From Bifiguratus adelaidae (Eukaryota; Mucoromycota; Endogonomycetes; Endogonales): DNA of 24,092 nucleotides. Below, one piece after another: positions 9,481-20,063 of this stretch. The stretch spans positions 1 through 24,092 of the forward strand of contig MVBO01000186.1 of the NCBI GenBank assembly GCA_002261195.1, read 5' to 3'. The notes beneath the pieces are model-generated. The model did not search any database. It was given only the letters and a program-made list of their open reading frames with translations, and was not told the origin of the DNA. How positions within the stretch are numbered: position 1 is the stretch's first letter; every line of letters begins with the position of its first letter. The translations under genes were made by a program, and so were the position numbers.

Positions 9481-12400
9481 ATGAGCTATGGGCGACGAGG
9501 CGAGTATGGCTATGAAGGTAAGCGAAGAAGAGCGGAGAGATAAGAAGAGCGGATATATACTAACAGCGGGGTAGATGTTTTGCGAGAAGTGCGGACGGGA
9601 TGGGAATTCATGATGGCAGAAGACGTAGGTGTGAAATGAGGTGCTTTGATGCATGGTTAACAGGCGGAATATGGACAGTTTGACCCAGTGACACTGGCGC
9701 TTCGTCTCATGGACGACAGTTCAGTGGGTCTTGGTCGTGACTATGGTGTGTTCAAGCAAATTCTACGCGACCTCAATCAAGCGTTGCAGTCTATCACGAA
9801 CGGTAGGCTTGCAATAGGCTCATGGTTCGAGAGGTTTGTCTGACCGAGAGGGGATTATAGATACGTATCAGGGCTTCAATAGCTCTATCGGGACATTTGG
9901 CGGCGTCTTGGACAATATCACAGGTTGAGTGTTGGCAGAGCTGGTGGTTTGCGATGATTTGAGAGCTCACGCGACGGTTCGGCAGACTCGCAAGCTCGAG
10001 TAAACGATCTAAAGGCGAATCTACGCAAGGTAAAGGAAGTGTTGCGGACGCGAAGAGCGGATCTTTTGCAATTATGGTACAAGAGTGAGGAATACAAGGA
10101 GATGCTCAGCGTGTTGGACGAAATGTAAGTGGAGATTTACAGCATTTATGGAGCGCGTGCGCTGATGTGTCCACCATAGAGATCAATTGCGAGCTGTGGA
10201 GGACAAGTTTGAAAAGCTATTTAGCGGAAAATACTACTTGTCCGCCGCAAAAGTGTTGGCAGAAGCATTGGAAACATTGAATAAGCCAGAAATCATGAAA
10301 ATTGCCGCTCTAGAAGACTTGCGTAGGAACCTCGCTGCTCAAGCGGTCGTAAGTAGCAAGGGTGGATGGCGTGAGATTCGCTTTGCTGATGCTGCTTTTC
10401 GCAGATTTTGCAAGAGACTTGTGTTGAAGAGTTGCATAATCATTTATACCTTAAGGCTTCATATGCTGACAGCAGATGGAGCAGATACACCCCCGACCAG
10501 CACTCCTGTGAGTGATTAGGCGCCTTGTACTGCGAGAATGCTTGCTGACGAGATTCTGTTGCAGTACCTACCTCGGCCAATGTACCCCGCAGGTAAGAAA
10601 TCGCCATGGGTGAACCGCTTTTGCCAATTTTGCTTATCCTGTTGATGTTTTCAGTTTCGCACCGACAAAGGAAGATACCATGAGACCGGAATTCCCGACA
10701 GCATACCCTAACGGACTGAATGGTAAGCAATGAGAAGTATTATGGCGACATGGCATACTTAAGCACCTTTCTAACAGACAGCAATACTTCGGCGAACGCC
10801 ATCTTGGAACTCGGCAAGCACGATGCAGTAAGTACAAGCTAACAAGATATTAAGCATATTTCGTAACCATTTTTATGTAGCTCATTGAAGATACCGATAG
10901 AAATCCTGAGACAGACTCTTATTATTACATGGAGATCCTGTTGGAAGCGCTCGGCGTTCTCAACAAGTTGCCCGAAACTTTAGATGTATGTAAACTGGCT
11001 CGCCTGGACCGATCTGACCATCACACAGACTATTCAACAGCGTCTCATGCCTGAGATCAATCAGTTGGTGGACAAGACAATCGAAGAGGTTGACGAAAGG
11101 TACAAGCAAGACGGTCATTCAACAAGTCCAATTTGCTAACGTTAACCGCAGACATGCCAATGATCCTGTCGATCCTTGGGAGTCGACACGTGGACAAATC
11201 AACGGCAACGACATCTATGTGCTTGATCACTTGGAAAAGTACGGCCGTAACGAAACGCTCAAGGACTTTGCGTGGACGTTATACTCCAAACTTGAGGCGG
11301 TTATCCGAGGACATCAACTTGTGTGGGATGTCGTGGCGAACATCAAGACTCGCTTGTCAGAGTCCAACGCTGGTGTACGATCCATGCAAATTAGCTTGTA
11401 CCCCTTCAAGGAGATTTGGATGCCCATCTCCAGTGAGGTATGTTATTGAATGCGTCCTGATGCATGGGCTCATGAGCCGCAGATACGCGCCATCATTCAC
11501 GATTACCTGACTGATCGCGAGAGGAATAACGCTGCATTCACCAATCCAATAACGTCGCTGAACGACATGATTCACCAAGACCGACAGAAAGAGAGGAGGA
11601 CAGACATGTTTACTCTCATGAATGCCAAACCCAACAGCACGGTCGACACATTCTATGATAATATGAAGGTTGATATTGCGGATCGATACAGCAAGCATGT
11701 GAAGGGATTAAAGATGTATTCCAAACTCGACAAGCAATATGCCAAATCCGCAACCGCTCTCATCGTCGACAAGTTTGCGCCAGCACAAGTATCCTCCGGC
11801 CACAAATTGCTCGCGAAACCGACCTCATACAATGTCGCTGTCCTTATGGAGCCTACGGTTGCCCTCATTCGAAAGATGAGAGAGACAATCCACTCAAAGT
11901 AAGTGTTGATGACCGAGATACAAGCAATTGACCCCATTGCCTTTCATCAGTGAGTTCGGTCCAAAAGGTGGAACCTTTGATTTTCCCGTCTTCCGACAAT
12001 TCCTCAACGACTTTCTATCAAACCTTTTCATACCGGAAATCGAGGACAAGATCGTTCAGCTGGTCCATCAGTGCACTTCCGGTGCGTGCATGCTTACGCA
12101 TTAAAATGATTGTCACTTATGCACCCGTCTAGATACTTTTGCCTTTCAAGAAGACTCTCAATACAAGCAATACTCTAAATGGCCGATCGTTAAGGTAAGG
12201 TTCGGCAAGCTAAAAATGCGAGAGCTGACCTTGCTTTGTAGAGTGCGACGGCATCATTGACTCTTATACAAAGTTTATGCCGCCTGTCTCGTCACATGCC
12301 TGCTCATCAAGAAGATTTTGTACGAATGACCGAACTCGTTCTCCTCAAATACTATGAACGGGCTTTTACGCGCTTCAATGGTGAGTGGTGATGAAATAGG

Positions 12401-13950
12401 TCCTGGCATCGTGCTTAATTTTGCAATAGGCCTGGTCGCCAAGGAGGCAAATGAAGAGTATCCTGAAATCACCATTGCGACAAGCGCTCGCTGGGCTCAA
12501 GAGGAAAGTATTGTGGCATTGCTCTCGCAGAGTCCTCTTCTTGGCAAAGTCAGTGTGAGTAATATTCCTGTTTTATCCCCATCCGCTCACTGATGTGTAC
12601 AGGATGACGAAGAGACCGACGACAATACGACATATGCCCTTAACCAATCGGTAAGACATGATGCTTGCTCAGTTGTATCTCACACGCTTACTGATCACTG
12701 CACCCAAGGAAATCACATTGGAAACCAAGCTGAAGCAGGATCGACAGCTGTCTAAGCACGAGCTCATGTTTGAGGCCAAAAAATTTACTGCCTTGGCGCA
12801 GCTATACCACACCTTGGTAAGTGGGCAACGCAGGAATGCTTTGGGTCGGCTGATATCCGTACGTAGAAATGGTTTGTCCGGATGATTTGGATTCTCCGCA
12901 ACAATGCGCAAAAGGATCTTGACGAAGATGACATAAGTGGCAGTCAGTTGGATCTTTCGTCCATCATGGGAGATACCACGACGCTTAAATGGTCCAAAGC
13001 AAGCCCTAGGGAGATTGAGATGAAAGGCATGAACGATCTCACCTTGGTGCTCACAGAAGATTGGATTCGGTAAGGTTCTGGAAAGCAAATTCATCTCAAA
13101 TTGACTCATCATATCATTTTTAGTCGCATCGACAAGATTCTTGTAAGCTTTCAGAGTCTGGCAGAAACCTGCCTGTTTACGATACGCATCGAAGGGCGAT
13201 GTCACACCATGTATTACCTGGATATCGCCACAAGAGAGGTCAGTCTCAATACTAAGCCTGATACTTCATACATAACCCGCTAACCATGTCATTAATATCA
13301 CAGGGCAACTACTTATTGGAAGATGAAACCTATGAACCCGACCCTTACGTACTCATGCTTAATGCTGATTTGGTCGTGTTTGAGCAAAGTCTTTTGGGCA
13401 ATTTACCCGAGAATGAGCAGAGGTACGAATGACAATTTGCATTCGAACATCGACACTCACGACGACGTTTCTAGCTTTGTTGTCGATGGACTGCCATCAC
13501 TCGTGGCTCAAGTGATGATTTCTAATGCTCACTACATCAAGCGAATGAACCTCAACGGCGTGCAGAAAATGATTCGCAACATCTTGGCCTTACAACAAAA
13601 TCTCACCAATCTTGCAACATCGGAGCAAAGCTCCCAATTAGACCAAGCCCGAGAATATTATCGGCTATACACCCTTGGTAGTGAGGTAGGTGCTCCCATA
13701 TCATATGATGGACAGACGGCCACTCACCCTCGTACAGAATCTCCTGAATGAGATCCGAGATCGCGCTCCGCAATTCACCTTTGATGAATATCGTGTCATC
13801 CTCAGCCTCATTCACAACGTCTCTTCCGAAGATAATCCACGTAATAGCGTCGTGCCTGCCCCTCCCTCCTCCCAAATGCCACCCGTAGGGTCAAAATCTT
13901 ACAGTGAATACCTCCTCATGCTCGACGATCTCATGTATCAATACGAGTAG
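9481..13950 (+). CDS. SEC8: Exocyst complex component Sec8 (EXOC4)
   Basis: I read 25 exons joined by 24 GT...AG introns; every junction keeps frame and the product has 1065 residues, as expected for Sec8. Exons: 9481-9517, 9575-9624, 9664-9802, 9861-9923, 9986-10124, 10180-10348, 10405-10507, 10565-10592, 10655-10722, 10778-10827, 10881-10985, 11029-11099, 11152-11437, 11483-11898, 11951-12081, 12133-12194, 12242-12380, 12430-12554, 12603-12650, 12709-12816, 12867-13069, 13124-13238, 13304-13422, 13475-13685, 13738-13950. Hallmarks are W-x-FM...FDPVTLALRLMDDSS (about residues 22-46), a coiled-coil-like part with SQARVNDL, the KYYLSAAKVLAEALETLNKP block and CVEELHNHLYLK. Sec8 is a subunit of the octameric exocyst that tethers secretory vesicles at sites of polar growth. 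Intron 1 has a perfect TACTAAC branch point near 9558-9564. The acceptor of the 28-base exon 8 and the donor after Ser727 are the least secure junctions. Confidence 0.93.
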
Positions 13951-14095
13951 TCACATTCGATGAGCGAGAATTCGCGTAATGTGATTGGTTCATCGTGACA
14001 AACGTTATCACATGATCAGCTGCTTACGTATGAAGTTCGAGGCTGACAATTGAGCTTCTTCACACTTCTCTTTCCCTTGGGTATACTTCTAGACA

Positions 14096-14644
14096 ATGCA
14101 ACTCACGGTCAAAACACTCTCTAATCAACAGTATACATTGGATACCAATGGCTCTGATACTATACAGCAACTCAAGAAGCGCTTGAACGAGGCTATGACG
14201 GAGTCGTCGGAACAAGTCGTGCTTATCCATGACAAGACGGAACTCGCGGATAATCAAACAGTGCAAGAATGTGGGCTTGAACATGGCGCCACTGTTTTTG
14301 CTGTCAACCGTCCATCCTCAAGCTCTCCGACGCCTTCCGAGCCCCACTCCAAAGCTGCCGACGTGAATGCCACATCCTCCAATAAGGCCGATCAGCCGAC
14401 AACGTCCACGGAAGTAGTGCCCAAGCGGAAAGGACGCAAGCATCCAAGATGTGCGTTCGGCGACTGTACCGACAAGGTTATCAAGATAGCCGGAGACTGC
14501 CGGTACTGTAATAGCTCATTCTGCTCAAGACATCGTCTTCCGGAAGCTCACGTTTGTTCCAACCTGACCAGCTGCAAGCAGGTTGCGCACGATCGCAACT
14601 CTTCCCAACTCTTGGCTGGCAAGTGTATTGCCAGCAAGGTGTAA
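14096..14644 (+). CDS. Ubiquitin-like / AN1-type zinc-finger protein
   Basis: This is a single exon of 182 residues. Residues 1-72 form a ubiquitin-like fold (MQLTVKTL start, IQQLKKRLNEAM helix, a VVLIHDKTEL strand and an ECGLEHGATVF end). A Ser/Thr/Pro-rich linker spans about 75-110 and ends in a basic KRKGRK patch. An AN1 zinc finger starts at Cys119 with spacing C-x4-C-x10-C-x2-C-x4-C-x2-H-x5-H-x-C, so all eight zinc ligands are present. AN1 proteins of this kind act with the proteasome and Cdc48 in stress responses or protein turnover; that role here is inference. The UBL-first order resembles ZFAND4-like proteins rather than yeast Cuz1, in which the AN1 finger comes first. It follows SEC8 on the same strand after 145 bases, which include an inverted CCAAT box (ATTGG) near 13984. 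Confidence 0.88.
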   Translation: MQLTVKTLSNQQYTLDTNGSDTIQQLKKRLNEAMTESSEQVVLIHDKTELADNQTVQECGLEHGATVFAVNRPSSSSPTPSEPHSKAADVNATSSNKADQPTTSTEVVPKRKGRKHPRCAFGDCTDKVIKIAGDCRYCNSSFCSRHRLPEAHVCSNLTSCKQVAHDRNSSQLLAGKCIASKV

Positions 14645-15237
14645 CCGTTGACACGATTTCGCATAGACTGCGCTGTATGGTCTAGAGTTCCTTGTGTATA
14701 TGGTTTTCACAGCTGAAGCCAGCTTGGATATAGCCTTGTATTTGTAGACGGTATAATATTACATGTAGCCAAGTATGCATTGGATGATGCCTTGTCTTGT
14801 CACTGTTGAAGTTGACCGGAAAATTCCGGCCGCCAATCGCCTATCGCCGGCTATCTTGTGAACTAGGATGACCCATGCGCTCTCTAAATCATTTGACGGA
14901 TGATACGCCAGTATTCGCCGTTTGTTGCCCCGTAATATACAAGTTGATATATATAGGACAAGCTGTCAAGTGGGGCTCATATCACATGCTGACGCTTCCT
15001 AATCCTCACGAATTTGATATTGTGATCGGTCAAGCGAATACATTAGCCATATATTTAAACCCAATGCTATTGCGTGGAGAAAGGACCAAGAAGGCAACAA
15101 GCGCCCATGCTTACCATCCGAGTCTATAGTCTATCCTTTGGCTTTAAGCGGTCATCTGCGCTTTGAACGGTGAAAAGGAGATTTCCTTTTTTGGACAACA
15201 TGATATTTCTTTTTTCTGGCTGACAACGAACGCTCGC
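14645..15237. other. 593-base intergenic stretch without a supported gene
   Basis: It holds the 3' end of the UBL-AN1 gene and the promoter of NOC3. An open frame at 14875-15129 (84 codons) has no recognisable motif and codon use unlike the neighbours, so I do not call it a gene. A near-perfect palindrome, CCGGAA-AA-TTCCGG, lies at 14816-14829, followed by a second GC-rich patch. Pyrimidine tracts with runs of T near 15181-15217 precede the NOC3 start codon, as is common in fungal promoters. Confidence 0.5.
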
Positions 15238-18159
15238 ATGCCTCACAAAGTGAAGGATCGGGCAATGAAGGGTTCAAAGAAGCAAAAAACGCCCCCCAAG
15301 GCACCGGAGAGAAAGAGTAAGCCCAAAGAAAACGTAGGTTGCGCGAGCAGTGGTCAATCAGGACTCGTGAGATCAATGTGTTTAATAGAAGGTATACCAT
15401 GCCCAAGTTCAGCCTGCTGTGGGAGAAGAACATGAAATATCAGATGAAGAACTCGAGTTTCTGGATGAACATGGTGAATATGCCGACTTTTTACAACGGC
15501 TAGACACCAAAGCCATCTACAAGTAAGCAGTGAGCCTTAAAGTGTGACGATGACTGATGAGGTGGTGGATAACAGAAAAGAACCAGAGAAGCGCAAGAAG
15601 GTAACTCAAGCAGCGCCAGAGTCTATACCCGATCCTAGCGAAAATTACCTGTCATCCTCGTCGGACGATATGTCCGAGTCCGATGTGTCCCAGGATGAGG
15701 AAATGCCAACTCCTTCCGCCAAGCGTAAACGACCTGACGAGTTTGTCGAGGAGGAATACGAACTGAAACCTCGCAAGATTGCGCAAGAATGGACCAAGAA
15801 GGATTCATTTACACGCTTGCCTATCAAACTGGCGAGTGGACAGATTGTGAACCGGAAGGACGAATTCAGCGATGATGATGTGGAAATGGTGGATGCAAAC
15901 GAGGATGCCGATGAGGGGGATGCAGACGAAGAGAAAGAGGAAGAAAATTTGGATGCTGAAGAGGATGAACAGGAAGATGACCAAGAAAAAGGCGCAAAGG
16001 AAACCGCTTTGGCTGCGCAAGAAAGGATTGCCGAGGTGGCTCAAAATGTGGTGGAAGATCCGGAAAAGAATGTGAGTAATGATTTACGTGGATGCGTGCG
16101 CTAAGCAATGGCCTGTTTGTAGATTGATAAACTCAAGATCCTTCGGACGTACGTGAAGGAAGGGAGTGTGAAACTTCAACGATTGGCTATGCTCACTCAG
16201 TTGGCCATTTTCAAAGACATTATACCTGGGTAAGTCGAGACAAATGTCAATCACAAGTCAAACTCATTACGATGTACAGCTACCGCATTCGAACCTTGAC
16301 GGAGAAGGAGCTGGCAACGCAAGCCTCAAAGGACGTTCAAAAACTAAGAGATTATGAGAGGCAGTTGCTAAGCAGTTATCAGACCTATTTGGCAGATTTG
16401 GAGGGAAGGATAAGAGGTGAGTGTATAGGGCATATGAAGGCGCTTCAGGAATTCATACTGCGAACAGCATGGGACAAGGACAGCGAGTCCAAACCTAAAG
16501 AACGCACAGCATTAATCGCCGTACAGTGCTTTTGCAGTCTTTTAGTTTCAGTGACTCATTTCAATTTCCGCTTGAACATCATGACTGCTGTGATCATGCG
16601 GATGAGTACACGAGCACAGACGGAGGTAGGTCCTTGTCGTTTACCCAATGTTCCTTTTTCCTAAAGATTCCCTCTGCTCAATAGATGTCGCGCACGGCGT
16701 GTAACGCTATCGTTGAGATTTTTCAAAACGACGAAACCGGGGAGGCATCTTTGGACGCGGTGCGACTGATTTCAAAAATGTTGAAATCAAAGTCCTATCA
16801 GGTGCACGAATCAGCTCTGCAAACATTCCTCCATTTGCGATTAAAGGATGAGCTAGTCTCGGAAGCAGTCAAGGGCACTGAAGAAAACCAGAAGGCACGC
16901 AACAAACAGCAAAAGAAGGCTCCTCCCATGAGCAAGAAACAAAGGAAGGCAGAAAAGGAGAGAAAGGAGATCGAAAAGGAAATGCGGGAAGCAGAGAGTA
17001 TCGTTACCAAGGAGGAGAAACAGCGGACAGTAAGTGTATAATGTCATGCTTAAAGCACTCAACTGACGTGTCTCTTTAGCAATCCGAAACGCTCAAACTC
17101 GTTTTCGCAACCTATTTCCGAATAATCAAGCACCATAATACATCTCCCCTCCTTTCCGCAAGCCTTGAAGGAATGTCAAAGTAAGCCGCAAGCATTGCAT
17201 CCGCACGTCAATTGACTTATACTCTTGTCTGTAGGTTTGCGCACCTCATCAATGTCAACCTGTTTGCGGACGTGTTGGAAGCTTTGAAGAATATCGCCAA
17301 AACCGCGGACACTTCTGAAGAAACGAGTTCTTGGATGAACCCCGTTGAGATCAAACGTGGCCTTTTATGTGTCATTACAGCTGCAGAAATACTTTCTGGA
17401 CAAGGTGAGTTACAGGTCGACACATGGCTGTCTTGTCTCCACAATCTAATGGTCGCTATAGGCGAGGCGCTGAATCTCGACTTGAAGGATTTCTATACCC
17501 GCTTCTATGGCATTTTGCTTCCATCCAGTTTTTATGCCCATTACCATGCCACATTACTGGATGACCCGTCAACCGGAACCAATATCCCGTTGACTGACGA
17601 CAGAGATCTGCCTGTAGATGTGTTTATCCAAGCCGCAAAGAAGCTTTTATTGGGCAACCGCAAGGTGAGTACATGGTTATGTCCAATGCTTCATGGACAT
17701 AACTAACCTTGGAATTGTCACAGATACCAGTGGAACGAACGGCTGCTTTCGCCAAACGCCTCTCCACCTCGGCGCTCAATTTACCCGAGACGGTGAATAA
17801 ACTTCTATTGCCCACGATACTGGACATGTTTAAGGTATGACGATGACAAGAGCATTGGTGTTTTTGTCGGAACCGGATCATTTATCATGTATTGCAGAAA
17901 CATTCGCGGGTGGATGCCCTGCTGTCGTCTGAAGAGGCCGCAGGAAACGGTGTATACTTGCCAATGGCAGAGGACCCAGAGCTATGCAATCCATTTGCCA
18001 CGAGTCTTTGGGAGATGGCGCTATTGCAGGTAAGGCCAATTGAAGCCTATTCGGCGCCTATTCATCGCTTACACCTGCTGGCTCTAGCAACATTATCATC
18101 CTTCCATAGCGAAGCTCGCGACCGATATTAGCCATTATACTGGCGTGAGCCGTAGCTGA
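15238..18159 (+). CDS. NOC3: Nucleolar complex protein 3 (60S pre-ribosome assembly/export)
   Basis: I read 13 exons: 15238-15333, 15389-15522, 15576-16071, 16123-16229, 16280-16416, 16468-16625, 16685-17029, 17080-17180, 17235-17404, 17462-17664, 17724-17834, 17898-18029 and 18088-18159. This gives 753 residues. The N-terminus is very basic, followed by a long acidic Asp/Glu stretch near residues 175-225. Noc3 hallmarks are DEELEFLDEHGEYADFL, the block around PGYRIRTLTEKE and KLRDYERQLLSSYQTYL, a SVTHFNFR motif, a lysine-rich coiled-coil segment, the ILSGQGEALNLDLKDFY motif and a C-terminal QHYHPSIAKLA. Noc3 pairs with Noc2 to carry 66S pre-ribosomes to the nuclear pore and also has a reported role in replication licensing. 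The GQGEALNLDLKDFY motif appears only when the stop-free 57-base intron 17405-17461 is removed. A similar 51-base stretch at 16417-16467 is probably also an intron; if retained, the protein has 770 residues. Confidence 0.93.
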
Positions 18160-18328
18160 AGAAACTCTCATCCATCCAGACCCATCGTTACGAGTGCAAA
18201 AGACGCATGCTTGTAGAAACATGGCCATTGTAGAGTAGACCCGTGCAAGAGACTAAAACCGACCCTCGACTTAATATGGGAGTTGAAAAGTTCCCCGGCC
18301 GACGTTTCTTGTCTACGCGCATCACCTC

Positions 18329-19594
18329 ATGGTTACAGCTCGGCCGATACGGTCACGCTTCGTCCTACTCCTTATCGTCGTGTTCACTAACCTCGGTCTA
18401 ATTGGCTTCTTTTATCATTCACAGAGGTCGAGAAATCTTGCACCATGGCGACTGGACGCTGCTGCCCAAGTCGACCGCACCAAGGTGGCCATTCTGAACG
18501 GTAATGGCGCTCATGACGAGGTGGTGGTTTCTTTCCTTTATGGTCTGCGGCAAATTCAAAACTTAGACGTTGCCTTGTACTGGGATGATCCTCGGTACGG
18601 AATCGAATCGATTGTCAGTAACTACTATGAGAAGCTCATCAAGCCAATGATGGTATTTGTGCAAGATTCGGCATATTATGGCGATCCAGACATGGTTGTC
18701 ATGACATCTTGCGATACCTATGACCTTCATCGTGCCAGTCCTCACCTTCTGGAGATGGCAAATCGCAATCCAAACTTTAGAGTGATGTGTGTCATGCACA
18801 ATCCGCATGCCACCGAACACGTCGATGCGCTGCTCTCTGCCCTGGCGGAAAAGTCGGCCCTACATATGGTTGGTCTTTCGTCGCATGTAGTAGACTACGT
18901 AACCGGAGACATGCTACCAAGGTTGGCGCGGGACGTCAATCCAATCTTTGCAAACGTTTCGACAACTCTGTTTGTGCCTACTTTTCCCTACAATGTACCC
19001 CACAAATGCGGATCATCAGAGACCACGGATGACAAGGAGTGTCGAACAAGCTTTGTGGTGCAAGGGCTCTTTGAGAGCTTTCGACGAGACTACAGCTCCT
19101 TGTTTGAACATTTGCAATCCAAGCTACAGCACAATGAAACAGATTGGAAGGATTTTCAGCTTCAATTATTAGGACAAGGATCGCCATTTGAACTGCAAGA
19201 GCCTTTGTCGAAGCATGTGACGACCCGCAATAACTTACCTTACCTTGAATATTACTACGCTATACACCACAATGTTGCTCTATTACCTGCCTTCGGTTCC
19301 GACGCCTACTACGAATACAAGGCATCATCATCGGTTGGCGCAGCCTTGTTGACAGGCACCCCTTTGGTTGCAAACAAACGGCTGCTCGACACGTATCGAC
19401 ATTTGTCTGTTGATGGCGTTTATCATCAAGAGGCTAATGAAAGTGTGATTGACACCGTCGATCGCATTCGCAAACTTCATCCAGCTGTGATGAACGAAAA
19501 GAGAGCTAATGCTTCCAGAATGAACGAACGCATCATCTTGGACAACATCCGGATATGGAGTGAATTCGTCATTCTACATGCTTCGGAGGCATAA
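18329..19594 (+). CDS. Type II membrane glycosyltransferase-like protein (function unproven)
   Basis: A single exon of 421 residues in a neighbourhood of intron-rich genes. Residues 1-10 are basic and residues 11-29 form a hydrophobic signal anchor, as in Golgi type II enzymes. The luminal part has an N-terminal lobe starting VAILNGNGAHDEVVVSFLYGL, a central VMCVMHNPHATEHVDALLSAL segment and a C-terminal lobe with LLGQGSPFEL (about 280), YLEYYYAIHHNVALLPAF (about 305-320), and KASSSVGAALLTGTPLVANKRLL (about 331-353). The G-Q-G strand, the HN-x-x-LLPAF turn and the ASSS-x-GAAL-x-TGTPL-x-A motif resemble the donor-binding half of GT-B glycosyltransferases. Several N-x-S/T sites are present. I know similar proteins from basidiomycete genomes as hypothetical proteins. 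Glycosyl transfer in the secretory pathway is inference from fold-like motifs only. Confidence 0.75.
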   Translation: MVTARPIRSRFVLLLIVVFTNLGLIGFFYHSQRSRNLAPWRLDAAAQVDRTKVAILNGNGAHDEVVVSFLYGLRQIQNLDVALYWDDPRYGIESIVSNYYEKLIKPMMVFVQDSAYYGDPDMVVMTSCDTYDLHRASPHLLEMANRNPNFRVMCVMHNPHATEHVDALLSALAEKSALHMVGLSSHVVDYVTGDMLPRLARDVNPIFANVSTTLFVPTFPYNVPHKCGSSETTDDKECRTSFVVQGLFESFRRDYSSLFEHLQSKLQHNETDWKDFQLQLLGQGSPFELQEPLSKHVTTRNNLPYLEYYYAIHHNVALLPAFGSDAYYEYKASSSVGAALLTGTPLVANKRLLDTYRHLSVDGVYHQEANESVIDTVDRIRKLHPAVMNEKRANASRMNERIILDNIRIWSEFVILHASEA

Positions 19595-20063
19595 TCCATG
19601 GCGGCACTGCTAGATGTAGGCGCTCTTGTTAAGTAGACCTGCAGTGTTTATTGTGTACAGTATAATTGAATGAGTTTGAGTCTTGCACAATGGCGAGACT
19701 CTCTTGTACAGCATCAAAGTCCATCGACCTGGATCGCACGCCATCGATTGAACTCTTCTGGGGGGATGTCGTGATCAGTGTACGATCATGAGACACAGCT
19801 GCATTGGGAGCGCAACGTCCGCAACAAGGCTGTGCGACTCCGCTCATAGCTTGTAAGTGATACCGTTCGATGTGTGGTTGCCTCCATATATGGCGCCTGT
19901 GTTGCCCCATTTAGGGCTACAATCAGGAATAGGTAGCGACGCCTATGTACGGAGACACGACAAGAACACTTTCAGAAAAGTGCAATACGTGTCTGCTATG
20001 ATTCAATTGCTTATCTCCAGCGGTTATGTACATCATCCAAATGCAGCCTCAATCTTCCATATC
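19595..20063. other. Gene-free stretch after the glycosyltransferase-like gene
   Basis: This part holds the 3' end of the preceding gene. Open frames here on either strand (for example 19629-19910 minus and 19857-20132 plus) show no conserved motif, are rich in Cys, Arg and Ser and overlap one another. I see no gene, RNA gene or repeat that can be supported. Confidence 0.45.

Noticed and set aside
14875-15129. 84-codon open frame between the UBL-AN1 gene and NOC3
   Set aside because: No motif, no signal peptide, no conserved context; the intergenic stretch is long enough to hold such a frame by chance.
15866-16108. Long open frames on both strands over the acidic NOC3 segment
   Set aside because: They are shadows of GA-rich coding DNA for Asp/Glu runs; the Noc3 frame with conserved flanks explains the region.
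16280-18159. A separate gene starting at the ATG at 16685
   Set aside because: The sequence continues the Noc3 protein across an intron at 16626-16684 in the same frame, so this Met is internal.
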